A stretch of 64,000 nt of DNA from Dendrolimus kikuchii (taxonomy: Eukaryota; Arthropoda; Insecta; Lepidoptera; Lasiocampidae). Shown in pieces: positions 43,880 through 56,497 of this stretch. Location: contig JAHHIN020000030.1 in assembly GCA_019925095.2 (NCBI GenBank), positions 2,260,501-2,324,500 on the forward strand, read 5' to 3'. The position numbers and the translations under genes were made by a program. The notes under the pieces were generated by a model, which did no database searches, was not told the DNA's origin, and was given only the letters and a program-made list of their open reading frames with translations. Numbering within the stretch: position 1 is the first letter of the stretch; the number at the start of each line of letters is the position of its first letter.

Positions 43880-45138
43880 AGTGTTAGCAACCCCAACAAG
43901 ATAAATACACCTCTAGAAGGAGCGGAACTTGTAAAGTTGATGGCAGTGGTAGATGAATTCTCTCCGTTCTTGATATCCGGTACAGCCACCACTACCGTGA
44001 ATACTAGTAGAATGCACATCAATTTGACAAGTGACGTCCCTGTGTTATACCATCCGTATAGTTTGTCGTACCAAGAGAAGCTAAAGGTGCGTGAGATATG
44101 TCGGGATCTGTTAGACAAAAAAAAATATTAGGGAGTCTGATTCCGAATACGCAAGCCCGGTCGGTCATTTTGGTCAAGAAAAAAGATGGTTCTGACAGAA
44201 TGTGTGTGTGTGTAGACTTTCGAGCTCTAAATCATATTACTGTCAGGGATAAATACCCCCTACACCTGATTGATGATCACATTGATAGACTTGGAGGCTA
44301 GAAATTCTTCATATCTTTAGATATGGCGTCGGGTTTTCATCAAATCCCTATTGATGAGGACTCGATCCATGAGATGGGCTTTGTAAATTTAAAAATACCG
44401 TATGGGTTATGCAATTCCCCCACTGTGTACCAACGTATCATCAACAATACCTTGCGTAAATTTATAGAAGCAGGGAATGTCCTAGTATATATTGACGATG
44501 TACTGATCCTAAGTTCAACGGTCGATGATGGCATTACCTTATTACACAATGTCCTGAGGACATTGACAAAAGCCGGGTTCTCGGTTAACGTACGCAAATG
44601 TTTCTTTCTTACTACCGAAATAGAGTACCTCGGTCGCGTTATTAGTCATGGTCAGGTTAGGCCGAGTCCGCACAAAATCGAGGCACTAGTTAACGCACCT
44701 ATTCCTAGTAGCGTCAAACAAGTACGCCAGTTTTTAGGCTTTACGGGTTACTTTCGGTGCTACATCGAAGGTTACGCGACGAAAACCGCATGTATCTCTC
44801 GTTTCCCAAAGAAAGACGTAAAATTTCAATGGGGACCTGATAAAGTCCGGCAAGAACTTGTCAAACGTTTATCTAACGAATCCATACTTGCGATTTTTGA
44901 CCCGAACCTTCCTACAGAACTGCACACTGATGCTAACAGTGTAGGATACGATGCGGTACTTATGCAGGTATACGTAGATGGTGGTAATCGAGTAATAGCC
45001 TATTTTAGTGAAGTCACTAGGGGCGCGGAGGCAAAATACCATTCGTATGAACTGGAAACCTTGGCGTTCGTCAAAGCATTGCAATACTTTTGTCACTATT
45101 TCATCGGGATAACTTTTAAAATCATAACCGTAACGTAA
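43880..45138 (+). pseudogene. Gypsy reverse transcriptase and RNase H remnant
   Basis: 44098..44301 carries KKKDGSDRMCVCVDFRALN and KYPLHLIDDHIDRLGG; a TAG then interrupts. 44323..45138 continues with MASGFHQIPI, the active site YIDD (residues 56-59 of this segment), VRQFLGFTGYFR, and the RNase H start LHTDANSVGYDAVLMQ. Order and motifs are those of Ty3/gypsy pol. Confidence 0.85.
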
Positions 45139-46440
45139 AAAAGATCTTCCACGCGTTGCACGCTGGTGGATTTATCTGCAGGATTTCAATTTTGAAATTG
45201 AATATCGAAAGGGCGTGATGATGGGTCACACGGATTATCTGAGCAGAAACCCACCAGCATTGCAAGTCAATAACATTGACAGACCATTGAATTGAGCACA
45301 AATAGCTCAGTCGGCTGATTCCGAGACTAGCGATCTCATCCAAAACCTAAGGAATGGTCTCTTGGACTCCAAGAGGTACGTTTGTCAGAATGATGTGCTC
45401 TATTATCGCTATACACCTGTTGGCGAGGAATCGCGCTTACTATGTTACATCCGACACCGATTCAGTTTATTACGTGTTTTTCATGACTAGCACGAGCACA
45501 TCGGGGCTGTGACAAAACTTATGACCTAATCTTAAAACACTTTGGTTCCCTGGCCTTAAACTATTTGTACGAAAGTATACCTCCCATTGCCTTTTTTTTT
45601 GCATTTCCAAAAAATGTCCCCAGAGCTCCCCGTCAGCCTATTATGTCATGGGGAAAATTAGACATCCCCTTTAATACGATTCATGTTGATGCATTGGGTC
45701 CTTTACCTGAATGCAACGGGTATGAATTTGTATTTGTGTTGGTCGACTACTTTATAAAATTTTGTTTACTCTCTACCCTAATTTAAAGACAAGATGCAAG
45801 CGAATTAAACGGGTTTTTAATAGCGCTCTATATTTTGTTCGGGGTCTCCCAAATTGATAGTTTGTGACCGTAGCCGCATGTTTGAGGCGTCAGCTTTTAC
45901 CAGATGGATGTAAAATCCATTACATAATGCCAGAACTGCATCACTCTAATGGACTAGTCGAGCGTTAAGAACCGTCCTTAATATGATTCGCATCAAGAGT
46001 AATAATAAAAATTCCACATGGTCTGATAGTTTGTGTAAAATTCAGTTAGTTTTAAATATGACAAAGCAGAAAACCACGCAGTACTTGTTGATTGGTACTA
46101 ACGCGACCAGTCCTGTGATTCAGGCACTGATCCGTGACGTTGCCATAGAAAGCTCCAGTCCAAATCGAGAAGCCATGAGGGAACTCGGCAGGAGCTCCGT
46201 TAAAGCATCTCTTGACAAAAATCAGTATAGTCAAGACACTCGGGTAAATCGTCAAAGGCACCCCGCCAAGAGTTTTTCATGTTAACGATAAAGTCTTCGT
46301 AGTAAAGTATTCTCAGTGCGCTGGGAAGCTGGACCCTGGCATGAGAGGCCCATACCGCGTGACTAAAGTATTACCGAGCGGTCGTTACAAGCTGAAATTA
46401 TTAAGTGGAGCTAAAGGCAAGACAACCTAGGCCGCAGCTC
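45139..46440 (+). pseudogene. Gypsy RNase H end and integrase remnant
   Basis: 45565..45786 gives PFNTIHVDALGPLPECNGYE (first Asp of the integrase core). 45983..46285 and the following frame give the C-terminal part (TRVNRQRHPAKSF, then GKLDPGMRGPYRV, GRYKLKLL). Many frameshifts; not functional. Confidence 0.75.
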
Positions 46441-46619
46441 AGTACATGGTACCCTGGAAAGGCAAGTGGTGTCCTGAGAGTTGTGCTGCATTATTTTTTT
46501 TTGAAGTGAGTTTTAACCGAACCTTTTTATGATTTTTGATATGTTCCAGTACCACGTATGTAGTGTATGCGTGCGTATGAGCGCAAGACAAATGATTATC
46601 TTGTGGTTGGAACGGATGG

Positions 46620-46915
46620 TTGGTGCGGCTCGAGTGCAGCGCGTTCCGGTGCGGCGCGCAGTCGGCGCGTTCCGGTGTGGCCCGCGTACAGCGCGACTGG
46701 CGTCCGGGAGTACCTGGTTCCGGAAGTCGCATGTGTATGCGCGGTGGGCATTGTCCCGGTTGGGCGTGGTCCCGGAAGTCGCATGTATATGCGCGGTGGG
46801 CGTTGTCCCGGAAGTCGTGTACTGTGTATGCGCATCGGGCGGTTGTCCCGGAAGGCATGTTCTTTGAACATGCATCAGGAGTTGTCCTGGTAGGCGCAGT
46901 CCTGGTAACACGTTT
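46620..46915 (+). repeat. GC-rich tandem repeat before the 3' LTR
   Basis: Imperfect units of about 43-50 bp with TCCCGGAAGTCGCATGT.ATGCGCGGTGGGCGTTGT, four to five copies, then degenerate ones. Overlapping open frames on both strands are artefacts of the repeat. Confidence 0.75.
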
Positions 46916-47195
46916 TTAACGTGTGAACTTGTATGTACAAGTTCAAGTGTGAGTGACATATGTTGTATGAAGATGTATGCATACATTTCTAAGTGAAATG
47001 TCCTTAATTTATGTAACGAAAGTGTCGTCTTTGTATGAGGGCCTTGTATGTGGGATGAGTGACAGAATAGGCACAGGTGTATGTCGTCACGTATAATTAA
47101 CCACTTGTTTCATCATTCAGGTAACAATGATGACGATGCTGGTGAGCTTTCAGTCCTTGGTGCAGCCGAGGACGGTGCAAGATCAGGAGAGGCCG

Positions 47196-47822
47196 TAAAA
47201 GCCATAATGGCGGTAGTTGACATTTTTTGCAAGTGCGGCGGTAGCGTTCGCTGGCGGCACGTGCCCTGTACACGTGCGCGGCATCGTCTCCCCGCCCACC
47301 TTTCACTACGCTTAGAGTATAAAAACTGACCGCTCCGTTGTATTGACACGCATTTCCAACGAATGCGTCTGCGAGTAAGGACCATTGTCTTTCGACAATC
47401 AGTACTGCTCTAATACTAGACATGGAACGCAGTCTTTGACGGTTAGTACTGTCTAGGTAGTAGACATGGAACACCGTCCCTGACGGTCAGTACTGTCTAA
47501 ATTGCGGTGGTGCGTGGAACGCTGTATCTAACGGCCAGTACAGCCCTAAAGTGACCGCCCCCGCTCTCATGACAATAATAGACGTGGAACACTGTCCCAG
47601 ACAGTCAGTACCGTCTAAATTGCGGTAGGTGCGTGGAACGCTGTATCTAACAGCTAGTACAGCCCTAAAGTGACCGCCCCCGCTCTCATCTCTAACTGTA
47701 ATTGTTTCGTTACTTTAATAACGGTTGTTTGTTTGTAATTAAGCTATTGGTTTTATTCTAAAATTAAATAATTATTTACGATTATATTTTTTTTTATCAT
47801 TTTCCACTTCTGGTCGCTAAAA
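47196..47822 (+). repeat. 3' LTR of the gypsy element
   Basis: 627 bp, matching 41467..42092 with only scattered substitutions (for example near 47240, 47290 and 47328). Confidence 0.88.
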
Positions 47823-47859
47823 GTATTATCTATGGTGATTGATTTAAATATATAAAATG

Positions 47860-48133
47860 GGAGAGTTTTTGGCGGGAACTGAATGGGGACGCTGTGCTGT
47901 GCAGTTTTATTTTCTAAAAATGTGTAAAATTACTCTAAAATGAACAATAGTTGTAGGATATTGATAGTTTTTGAGTAGTAATTATGTGTTTTTGCGAGAA
48001 ATGTGAACTATATAGCCAAATGTGGCCTTTCGAGTTTTCACAAGAACTCCGTTGAATGACGTCGATTGTAGCCTACAATACAACGTCGCCTGGTGTAAAG
48101 GCCTAGTTGCCAAGCCTTAAACTTTAAAAAAAA
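47860..48133 (+). mobile_element. 280-bp retroposon with target duplication
   Basis: Flanked by TATAAAATG (47851..47859 and 48134..48142). Starts GGAGAGTTTTTGGCGGGAAC and ends in an A-rich tail. Same family as 34731..35021. Confidence 0.8.
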
Positions 48134-48429
48134 TATAAAATGATTCAACGGAAATATCACATAAAATTTGAAATCGATCAGTGAAAAAATCGCATTGGAA
48201 TCCAGATTTTTTTAATCTGGCAATAACTGGTAATAACAAGACATAACTTCCGTGGTTGCGCTCATTGCTTGCTTATTACTATTGCTTCACTTAATGACAC
48301 ACTGTAGATGGTCAATGAACTTAAGTAATTGCAAATTATATATCATACTATATAAAACGGTTATTAATTTAGGCCTGATTCAGATTACGTCGTGGTTACA
48401 GCTTTTAGGGCCGGCTCGGTCGGTGTGAT

Positions 48430-48590
48430 ACCACGCACTCACAGAACATCGATGTGAAACGGTTAGCCTTGGATGGCAATGCTGATTCGTTGCCCTAGCT
48501 ACAAGCCAGCCTTTTGGTCACGGGGACCTCAATCAGATGCGTTGAGAGGTCTCGATAGAGGTGAAGAGCTCCAGGCCCCCAATTAGTTAA
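48430..48590 (+). repeat. Short interspersed repeat
   Basis: Shares CAAGCCAGCCTTTTGGTCAC and its surroundings with 33990..34180; its first part (AAACGGTTAGCCT) resembles the inverse of a fragment near 38530. The family is not named. Confidence 0.4.
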
Positions 48591-48611
48591 GCAAACTTGG
48601 ATCATTTTGGT

Positions 48612-48775
48612 ACATACATAACTTCACGCCAGTTCCCTTGCGGGGTAGGCACGAACAACAGAGCGCCATTTAGGCTTATTCTTACACACCTCATTTGCTT
48701 CTTTGACATTCATAACTCTTGTCATGCACGCTCGTCTGTTCTTAAGGCTCCTGACATCACCTTCTGCTAGTCATT
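48612..48775 (-). mobile_element. LINE 3' end fragment
   Basis: Third copy of the tail seen at 3343..3660, with a CATACATA end near 48612. It stops after the GTGATGTCAGGAGCC region. Confidence 0.75.
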
Positions 48776-48779
48776 TTGG

Positions 48780-49875
48780 TCTTATGCCAAATAGATAGAA
48801 GATAGAAGGATTGCATTGTAATCAGCGTTGTGTCGGATATCATTCCGGCACAGCATTATGCTGAGTGCAAACCTTGTTTGCTGAAAATGCGGCGTACTAA
48901 TTCTCAAAATATGCTCTGTGTATAATAAGGAATGTAAGTACGTCTTTATTTCTTTAAATAAAGTCTTTCTTTGTGCAAATCGTGTTTCGTGCTATATGTG
49001 AGAGCTCCGATGGGTCACGTTCCCCCCTATCTCAACCCCCTATTCCAATCCCGAATGTCATTCTTTCTATCCCATTCGTCCTGTTTAGACAGGAATCCCT
49101 AAGCCCTCTATCTCCTCCTGTCCTCCTCTTTATCTTCTCCTAATTGCTGGCAACAGTGGCAACAAAATTACAGTTATAACGTTGTGTTTAATGCGTTATT
49201 TGTGACGCGACATTATTGTTATTAATGGTTATTGATGTTAATAAATATTGCCAGATAATGTATGTATATTATATATATAGACCGAGATCCCGCTGCAAGA
49301 TTACTACGTTCATGTGTTATTTAATTAATATCTAGTTTTTATATATATTTATATTTGGGGGTTACATTTTTGCTAGGTTGCCTATAAAAATGTGGCCGCT
49401 AGTATTTTTAATTAAAATAATACTCTTGATAAAAAAATTGTTTCACTTATTTTTACTTTTTCGCCAGGTGGCGCCGTAAGATATTGTCGTAACATTCGTA
49501 GCTCTTATTGAAATAAATTCGCAAAAAGAATTTTTGTGCTTATAACGAAGTGAAAGTTGTAACAACAATAACATCTTATTTACTCCCATGTGTTGTGAAT
49601 AGTAAACTTAGTAAAAACAGTGTAAATTAGTAGTTAAAACAGTGAAGATCAATGACAACTTGCTTCTCGTCTTCAAGTTCAAATTCAAAACAATCACGAA
49701 TAATTGATTAAAAAAACCGTATTTCCACATATATATACAATATGTCCCTGTGCTAATTCGTGCCATATTGAATAACAGGTATATATTAAAGTGCTGTGAA
49801 CTGTCTTTATTTTTAAATACACAAATCTAAAAAATTATAAATACCTTCTTTTTGGCACAATTCTGCATAGTACTA
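48780..49875. other. No gene seen
   Basis: AT-rich, with a pyrimidine-rich stretch at about 49020..49150. 49180..49270 resembles 36450..36530 and may be a small repeat. Confidence 0.4.
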
Positions 49876-50118
49876 CTATAAAGACAGTACATTAGTGTAA
49901 AGCAACACAATGGAGATTGCAATGCTAACATTTTTTTGAAGACCAAAAATATGAACTCCATTGACCTTTGTTATGTCTTCCATCTCACTCGCTCTATCGT
50001 TCGGGTTACCAAGACATACGGTAAATTGCACCCAAATAATACTTTCTTCGTTTATCTTGTTATATATTAATGACGAAAAATTAGCAAAATATAATATTAA
50101 TATCGAATAAATTAGCAT
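49876..50118 (-). CDS. Short hypothetical ORF, possible first exon
   Basis: An 80-codon frame from an ATG at 50118 with a hydrophobic start (MLIYSILILYFANFSSLIYN). An internal ATG at 49983 gives MEDITK followed by GTCAATGG; splicing there would be in phase 0 with the 40708 exon and would put a six-residue inside tail before the membrane span. The donor is off consensus, so this is only a candidate for the missing exon. Otherwise it may be a chance ORF. Confidence 0.25.
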   Translation of the reverse strand: MLIYSILILYFANFSSLIYNKINEESIIWVQFTVCLGNPNDRASEMEDITKVNGVHIFGLQKNVSIAISIVLLYTNVLSL

Positions 50119-50607
50119 AATATAGAAGCTGTAGGTTTACTTTTCTGCAAGAAAATTAGATGTCATAATAGAAAGGGCGGTACTGGGTTTTTCAAAGATA
50201 AGGAACGTCGGCTTTTATAGCCAAAGTCAGTAATTTCTTAAATAGTAATAGTAGAGTAGTTTACTCCTTCCAAATAATAAATCACAAGAACATTTCAAAT
50301 AATCTATTAAAGATTACAATTGTTAAAAAATAATTTTCAAATAATAATTATAAGTAGACAAAGTAAATAAATGAGTGAACACTGACTAGAATTCGGGGCT
50401 CTCTGCTCCAAGACTCGAGGCACAGTGTCCAATGCATCTGGTCCAGGTCGGTAATTATTAAACAAATGCTCAATAATCGATATAAAATTAAAGAACCTGT
50501 TATTACTTTTATGTTATCATTTGATAATTTGCACCGACTAACATAAAAGCAAACTAACACACGTGCGCTGTACAAAATAAATATTTTTATTATTGTTAAT
50601 CAATTAT
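50119..50607. other. AT-rich, no feature seen
   Basis: No coding signal or repeat partner recognised. Confidence 0.4.
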
Positions 50608-50830
50608 TTGTTCATACATACATATATATTATCACGCCTATTCCCATGGGGGCAGGCAGAGACTATGGATCTTCACTTGCGACGATCTTGACAATCAACT
50701 TTCGCTTAATCTACTTTCATTAAACTCTTCATATACGCACGTTTATTTGAGATGCTTTTTACCTGACCTTTTTTTAACACTTCTATTTGATCATGATGTG
50801 TACTTCGTGGTCTACCAACACCAACTCTGC
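50608..50830 (-). mobile_element. Diverged LINE 3' tail with CATA repeat
   Basis: CATACATACATATATATTAT followed by ATCACGCCTATTCCCATGGG. The layout parallels the tails at 3343 and 48612 but with different sequence, so a related subfamily is inferred. Confidence 0.5.
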
Positions 50831-51273
50831 TATTCACAATGCTGTCATACGTTTGCTGATTTTAGATTAGAGAACTTAGATTATCTTTATTCTTACGTCA
50901 TCTATAAATTAAGTGACATATTCGCGCCGACATATATACAAAAGTAAAAAAAATCTTCAATTTTCATCAGTTCTAAGAAATTATTATAAAATTTGTAAGA
51001 TTTTATTTTATTTGCAAACAATAGACAGAGATTAGTTTTATGTAATGGAATCTTTTATTAAATAAGAAGGAAATTTTCCTTTGATTCAAAATATTATAAC
51101 AATATTATTTCACAAAGTTGTCCCCAGCTTTCGTCAAAAATTAAAAATCTACTTTGGCAACACTGAAACTAGATATGGCTTCCTGTCAAAAATTTAGTTT
51201 ATGAGTTTCGTCTAATTCGATCGTATAACTGAGATTTTATATGATAAATGGTGTGTTTAAGTGATATTCTAGA

Positions 51274-52527
51274 ATGAGTTGTGTATTTCGTGGTTGCAAA
51301 AGTGTTTGGCATCCAACATCAGGCGTGAAATTCCACAAGTAAGTTGAATTAAATTCTTTTTGAGTTACATTAACATTTTAGGGAAATTAACACTAAAAGT
51401 CTTGCTATTTTATAATAACACATACAGAAATTGACGACACTTTCTTTGCATCATCTCCCACAGCGAATTATTCTACTAATATGCAGTTAAATACGATTTA
51501 TTGTATTGTAAACTATACATAAACAAGAGGAGTAGGGTGACAAGCTTCTTATTCTTAAAAATTGGTCTAATGATAAAAACTTCCTGTATAAAGTATTTAC
51601 TGATATGTAGTGCTTGTAGTCTTGACGTAACTTTTAATCTACATAATGAAGATCCAAGATTTTAAAACATTGTGAATTAAATGAGCAAAATGATTTATTA
51701 AAAACAGTTTATAGCCTAATTTTGGACATTTCCACTATTTTTCTGTTTATTTCTATTTACAGTTTCCCTAAAGATCCAAACAAGAGGAATGCTTGGTTAT
51801 CTGTAGTACCATTAAAGGGAAAATTTTATGAATCTGCGAAGATTTGTAGTCTTCATTTTAAGAATGCAGACTATAACTAGCAGGCCAGGTTGTCTGCTAA
51901 AAGATGCTGTACCAGTCTACTCATATCAATTGTGTAAATGTTGCAATGTGGTGGTAAGTGTTGGATAAGAACATTTGTGACCTTTATAGTATATATTATT
52001 ATGTTCTTATGAAAAATGTATACCTCTATAAATCATTTTTAATTTCAGGATTGTGTTAATGTCCTATCAACTTCATGGACTCAATCACATACAGCTGTCA
52101 ATGATAATGTTCCCCTAATGCTATTTCCAAAACAAGATATTGTAAGTGAACAAACTTTTATATTAGCAAATTATCTTATTAGATAGACAGTATTCTGTGA
52201 ATTACATTTTTATAAGTTTCCACTCATGAAAATAAAAACAATGAAAGTGAAATCTCCATTGGACATTTTTGACTCTAAATTAATTTTAACTTTCGACAGG
52301 ATATTGAAAATTAACCACCATACAAACGGCGTGCTTTGAAAGATTTTAATGTTCAAGTAAACTTCAAGACATCACGTGAACAATCTTTAGAGAAGAGTAG
52401 AAAAATATTGCAGCAAAAGGTGAAGAGACAAGAGCGAAAAATTAGTGATATGATATCGCTCATAAATGTGGTCCAGGATTATACATCACAGTCTGAAATT
52501 GAAAATATTTTGCGAAGTAACTGCTAA
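51274..52527 (+). pseudogene. THAP-domain pseudogene, copy 2
   Basis: Exons 51274..51338, 51763..51953, 52049..52141 and 52300..52527 have GT-AG borders. The finger starts MSCVFRGCKSVWHP, continues FPKDPNKRNAWLSVV and ends ICSLHF, so all four ligands (C-C-C-H) are present. A shift follows at about 51875: the reading GCLLKDAVPVYSYQ, the normal THAP end, is in another frame. An in-frame TAA at 52312..52314 precedes the lysine-rich coiled-coil part (KTSREQSLEK, QQKVKRQERKISDMI). The tail after the finger resembles that of P-element-like THAP proteins. The same two lesions are in copy 1. Confidence 0.7.
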
Positions 52528-53635
52528 TATTTGTGAAAATTTTCAGAAAGTTAGTAGAGTAAACAAGAAAAAAAAATACATATAGTGTTGACATCAAAGC
52601 TTTTGCATTGACTTTGCACTTTTATTCGCCGAAAGTGAAGTGATATATACAACTTTTTAAGAAAAATAAGTCTACCTGTTTCTTGATCAGCACTTTCTAT
52701 ATAACCTACCTTGTGAACATAGGGTTAACGGTTTTGCAGCGAAGGGTTCCTAACACTAGATGATTACGATTTATGGGCAATATTTTATGTTTTATTCATT
52801 TAATAAATTTTATTAATTTTCACTATATAAATTCTTTTATTCCATATCCCGCTCAATGCTTCGGCTTTGGTATGTCATTCCTAGACCTTTGAATCAGGGG
52901 GTGAGCGTCACATAATCTATCAATTAAATCTAGAAATAGCAAAAACTAATTGTAATTTTATTTACCGAAAATCTCTATTGTTGATTATTATAAATAATTA
53001 GAAGTTTTAAAAATTATAAAGTATTAAATAAATAAGTAATCCTAAAGTTTCGACAATCATGTTTGGTATCGACATTTGGGTAGTGATCATCCCCCATATT
53101 TTCTAAAGAATATCTATCAGACAGTATGACGAGGTACTGAACAATGTATTCCATATCCTCGTATAAAAAGTATAGAGGGATGACATGTTTGTTACAAAAT
53201 TAAATAAAAAAAACCCAACAAAAAAGAAAAGTAAACATTTAAAAAGTCGAAAATAATACCTATCGTTGAGCCATCAAATTCGATAGAGATTGGCACGATA
53301 AGGTTTGCTGCGGGTTTGCGGGATACAAAAATTGTATCCGAATTGGTTGACTCGTTCAAGAGATACGGTGCCACAGACGGACAGCGGTCAAACTTATAAT
53401 TTCTCTTTTTTCGTCGGGGGTTAAAAAATGGCAGCTATCAGGTTTTTGTTAATTGTTAAGCAAAATCAGTCATGGCAAACGATACAAAAACGAAAAGTAA
53501 TTTATTATCCATATTTTTAAAAGAAAGTATTGTCACCCTAAAGAAAGAGATAAAAGACATAAGTGACGTCATTCAAGGACAAATTATTGGTCTTCAGTTA
53601 GGTATTCGGAACGCAATCTCCATTGTGTATAAGCT
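51404..53635 (+). repeat. Direct long duplication, copy 2
   Basis: Pairs with 1..2153. The copies differ by small indels (for example an extra GTGATCATCCCCC near 53082 and CCTATCGTTGAGCCATC near 53258 here). Confidence 0.8.
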
Positions 53636-54020
53636 TTGTAAAATTTTGCCGGTAAAACATTGCAAAATTTGTAAATTATTTCAAAGTGTTAAAACTATTC
53701 AATATTAATAGAATTTTGAAGTGTTGACAACACAGTGCCAAGAAAATAATATAGTACTTCATTATAACACTTACCATTCGTCTTTTAATTGTGTTATAAT
53801 AAGTACAAACTACGACAAGCAAGTGTTCGAGTGGAATGTGCAACATTCGAAATCTTTAAGCCTTTGGTGATTTCTGTTATTACTAGTGTTTCGAGTGAAA
53901 CCAATTACGATAAATTATCTTCGTTTCTCAAGCTCGGACGAAGTTGGAAGTATTTTGCTTTATTCCACTGAACATGAGATGTAAGTACAATTACGAGTTT
54001 TCAAACATGATTGAACTTGT
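53636..54020. other. Sequence beyond the duplication, no gene supported
   Basis: A frame at 53789..53971 is open but has no recognisable content. The foldback element copy B inserts at the end of this stretch. Confidence 0.4.
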
Positions 54021-55839
54021 GGTAAATTTGCATAAAGGCGGAACCCGAAAATTATGCGTTTTTTTTATATACAAGATTATAATTATGGTTTGCTATGGTA
54101 CAATAACGAAATTAAAATTGTCGGAAAGCCTTCATTTAGGCACATAATTAATAAACAATACAATTACCTTAGAATATACACAGACTGCCTACTATGCTAA
54201 TATTATTATTGTAAAGTAATAGGGCACGTTGCTAAACACTTGTGATTTTGAGCACAAACACGTAAGTTAACTTAAAAACAATCAATCTTACTTTATTAAA
54301 TTTTAAAGCAAATTTTATTAGGTTAAAAACTACAAAACACTTCCCAGATAAAACCGCCATGCTACATAAAGTAAACTACACTGCTAAAGAGTGTTGAGAC
54401 TGCTAAAGACAAATCTTTTTATTGTAATTTAGTTCATCAGAGTGGCAGGCAAAGGAAATAAATCCTTACAGCATTGTCTGATGTATTCTTAATAAAAAAT
54501 AGGCTGTTTGGATTTATTTCCTTTGCTTGCCACTCTTTAGGTTGGGTTAGCTTCACACTAGAGCTCAAATATGCAATGCCAATGTTAGCAACACAAAAAA
54601 TAGGTTGTGAGGAGCGGTTGAAGGTTGCGACCAATGAGAAGGTCAGTGGGTTAGATTAGGTTAGCTTCAGACCAAAGCCGCAGGCAGAATCGACTTTAAC
54701 CATAATTAATGGTAAGCAGTCGGTTCTGCCACTTTGCTACTTGTTAGGCAAAGACACTAAATCCATACACCATGAATATCAATATTTTTCAATCAATCTG
54801 AAGATCATTGGATGACATGAAAGTATGGAATTTTAGATTTTTCACATTATTGTAACTAAGATAATTAATATATTTTTCTAGTTTGTATATATAAATACCG
54901 ACTACATGCAATACCAATGTAAGCAGAACAAAGTATAGGTGTAAGGGGTGGTCGAAGGTGTAACCAGTGACAAGGACAGTGGGTTAGGTTAGGTTATCTT
55001 TAGACCAAAGCCCACGAGCCGAGCGAGCGTAGCGAGCGTGCCGCGGCAGCGGCCGGCGAGTGGCAGAACCGACTGTTTCCATTTATTCGTTGATATTTTT
55101 AATAAAATTTAAAGGGGGTTCTGCCCCCCCCCGGCCGCTGCCGCGGCACGCTCGCTTCGCTCGCTCGGCTCGTGGGCTTTGGTCTAAAGATAACCTAACC
55201 TAACCCACTGTCCTTGCCATAACCTTCGAACACCCCTCACACCTATATATTGTTTGTCTAACATTAGTATTGCATGTTGTCGGTAATTATATATACAAAT
55301 TACAAAAATATAATAATGATCTTAATCACAATAATGTGAAAAATCTAAAATTCCGTATTTTTATGTCATTCAAAAATGTTCAGTTTGATTGAATAATATT
55401 GATATTCATGCTGTATGGATTTAGTTCCTTTGCCTGACATTTAGCAAAGTGAGGTAAAAACTTTGTCTCTCAATATTATTAATCTGAGGTTTTACTTAAA
55501 AATTACAAAATGTCGTGATTTTTAGCAATGCCGTAATATTTGATTTTATAATTATTAATTATTTTGATCATGTCATATATGTTACATTTGCAGACTAATC
55601 CCAAAATTAAAATAATTGTGTTTTTATTATAATTAGTAGGTAAGTCGTCACGCTAAAATTGAACATTATTTCTAGCTTGAACATATTTCGTAATTAATTG
55701 TATTGTTTATTAATTTTTTGCCTAAATGATGGCTTACCGATGATTTTAGTGTCGTTATTGTACCATAGAAAACCATATGTAAAGTCTTTGAATACAAAAA
55801 ATGCGTAATTTTCAGGTTCCGCCTTTATGCAATTTTACC
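54021..55839. mobile_element. Foldback-type DNA transposon, copy B (inverted to A)
   Basis: 1819 bp, starting GGTAAATTTGCATAAAGGCG and ending CCTTTATGCAATTTTACC, flanked by the 6-bp repeat ACTTGT (54015..54020, 55840..55845). It is the near-identical inverse of 27222..29035, with changes in the loop near 55115..55135 (a run of nine C). Confidence 0.85.
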
Positions 55840-55845
55840 ACTTGT

Positions 55846-56497
55846 CTTGCTAATAGTGTTGTACTAAGACATAACATTTGTCATTTCAATGTAAAAGAAG
55901 GCCACTTATAGGTGCAGAACCATTGTGGACAAATTTGTTTTTTATAATATTCTAGAACAATGACAATTTCTGAACAAAGACAATTTCTGGATAAACATCC
56001 AGCTGCTGCTGGCTGAAGTTGAACAGCTTCTTTAATTCAGTGGTAAAACACTGGGGTGCGGTATAGATAGACGGCACATTTATTTATTATTTGAGATACA
56101 AAGATAACTTTGGGTGGTTATAGCCGTCTAACCTATATTAAAAAAGTTCGGATCTGTTCATGGTGCATAGGTGTGCCATGTGACTATAACCCACCTGAAC
56201 AGTGGTCTCGTAAACGAGGGCTTGTATGTTAAGTCCTCACAGGAGGCACCTCAACTGATTTTCACCAAAGCCTAGTAATTTTTACATTACTCATTGACAG
56301 GATTAATAAGTCAGTGGGACCAATGTCCCATAATTAAATATTAGAGACTACATTACAAATTATTTGTAGTCAAGACTATATTTTTGTCCTGATGTTGTAC
56401 AACTTACTAAAGCATCATTGAGTGGCTTACAAGGGTGATTAAAGTTTAAAGACAAGTAGCTACTTTAAGTTAAAAAGTAACACATCTAATGTCTTAG
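55846..56497. other. No gene seen
   Basis: Unremarkable AT-rich sequence with no supported ORF. Confidence 0.4.

Larger units (their letters stand above)
41467..47822 (+). mobile_element. Ty3/gypsy retrotransposon, decayed inside, near-identical LTRs
   Basis: LTRs 41467..42092 and 47196..47822 bracket gag, protease, RT, RNase H and integrase remains. The putative primer site begins TCAGAAGTGGGATTGG right after the 5' LTR. There is no env-like ORF. Flanking target duplications could not be defined because the inverted LTR touches the 5' end. Confidence 0.85.

Noticed and set aside
46439..46986. Overlapping ORFs of 90-157 codons on both strands
   Set aside because: They arise from the GC-rich tandem repeat before the 3' LTR.
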